Of a DNA stretch of 42,738 nucleotides, positions 42,735-42,738 are shown piece by piece; position 1 is the first letter of the stretch, and every line of letters begins with the position of its first letter. The stretch is taken from contig NZ_CANMZV010000030.1 of NCBI RefSeq assembly GCF_947502415.1, positions 1-42,738 of the forward strand, in the 5' to 3' direction. Below the pieces are notes generated by a model that was not told the DNA's origin, searched no databases, and saw only the letters and a list, made by a program, of their open reading frames with translations. The DNA is from an uncultured Photobacterium sp. (lineage in GTDB: Bacteria; Pseudomonadota; Gammaproteobacteria; Enterobacterales; Vibrionaceae). Both the position numbers and the translations under genes were made by a program.

Positions 42735-42738
42735 CCAT

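Overview
The window comes from a Vibrio-type gammaproteobacterium. The main evidence is a set of Vibrio (VCR-type) integron attC sites. Read on the minus strand, several of them give the well-known spurious DUF3265-like peptide (RNAWHF...ALILVVKVVCG). The visible outer cassettes lie in an integron array that reads right to left, so its integrase should lie to the right of the window.

Most of the window (78-39369) is a single Tn7-like transposon of about 39.3 kb. The ends were found by sequence comparison. TGTCATGTCCAG... at 78 and its inverted partner ending at 39369 match at 20 of 27 terminal positions, and each end is followed inward by spaced copies of a related motif (roughly TGRGATTnTGtCC). 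The strongest proof is the flanks. Minus-strand codons ATG AAA TCA GCA TTA GTA (39387-39370) join in frame to GTT ATT GAT GTT CAA... (from 75 down to 1), rebuilding the start of an isochorismatase-type hydrolase (MKSALVVIDVQRVLFEGD). The element therefore split an integron cassette gene 18 bp after its start and 40 bp from an attC site. The flanks share the direct repeat TACT, 4 bp rather than the usual 5 bp.

The transposition genes tnsA-tnsB-tnsC-tniQ (5642 down to 431) overlap as one operon. It sits at the left end and points towards that end, with tniQ outermost. No tnsE, cas genes or CRISPR array are visible. Cargo runs from 6131 to 39222. In order it holds a glycosyltransferase and a nucleotide-sugar epimerase; an SNF2-type helicase with a 620-residue partner; a three-gene group with a possible uracil-DNA-glycosylase-like protein; a pstSCAB phosphate transporter; small genes around a LexA box, including a decayed tandem paralogue and a TOTE-primase-like stub; and a LysE exporter. 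Then come a pair of DUF262 (GmrSD-like) proteins, a PLD-type nuclease-like protein, and a membrane-anchored coiled-coil GIY-YIG protein. After those are three attC sites with two cassette genes, an alpha/beta-hydrolase remnant, and regulators with small enzymes (CMD, MerR, DUF2798, LysR, DJ-1, MarR). Much of this looks like defence cargo, but only by family resemblance.

Right of the transposon, the host integron array resumes. It has attC D, then a cassette carrying a LysM plus pesticin/T4-lysozyme-like protein and an overlapping secreted small protein (a likely effector-immunity pair, oriented against the array), then attC E. Next is an unknown gene cut at its 5' side by an ISAs1-family insertion, which is itself cut by what look like the end repeats of an IS21-type element at the window edge.
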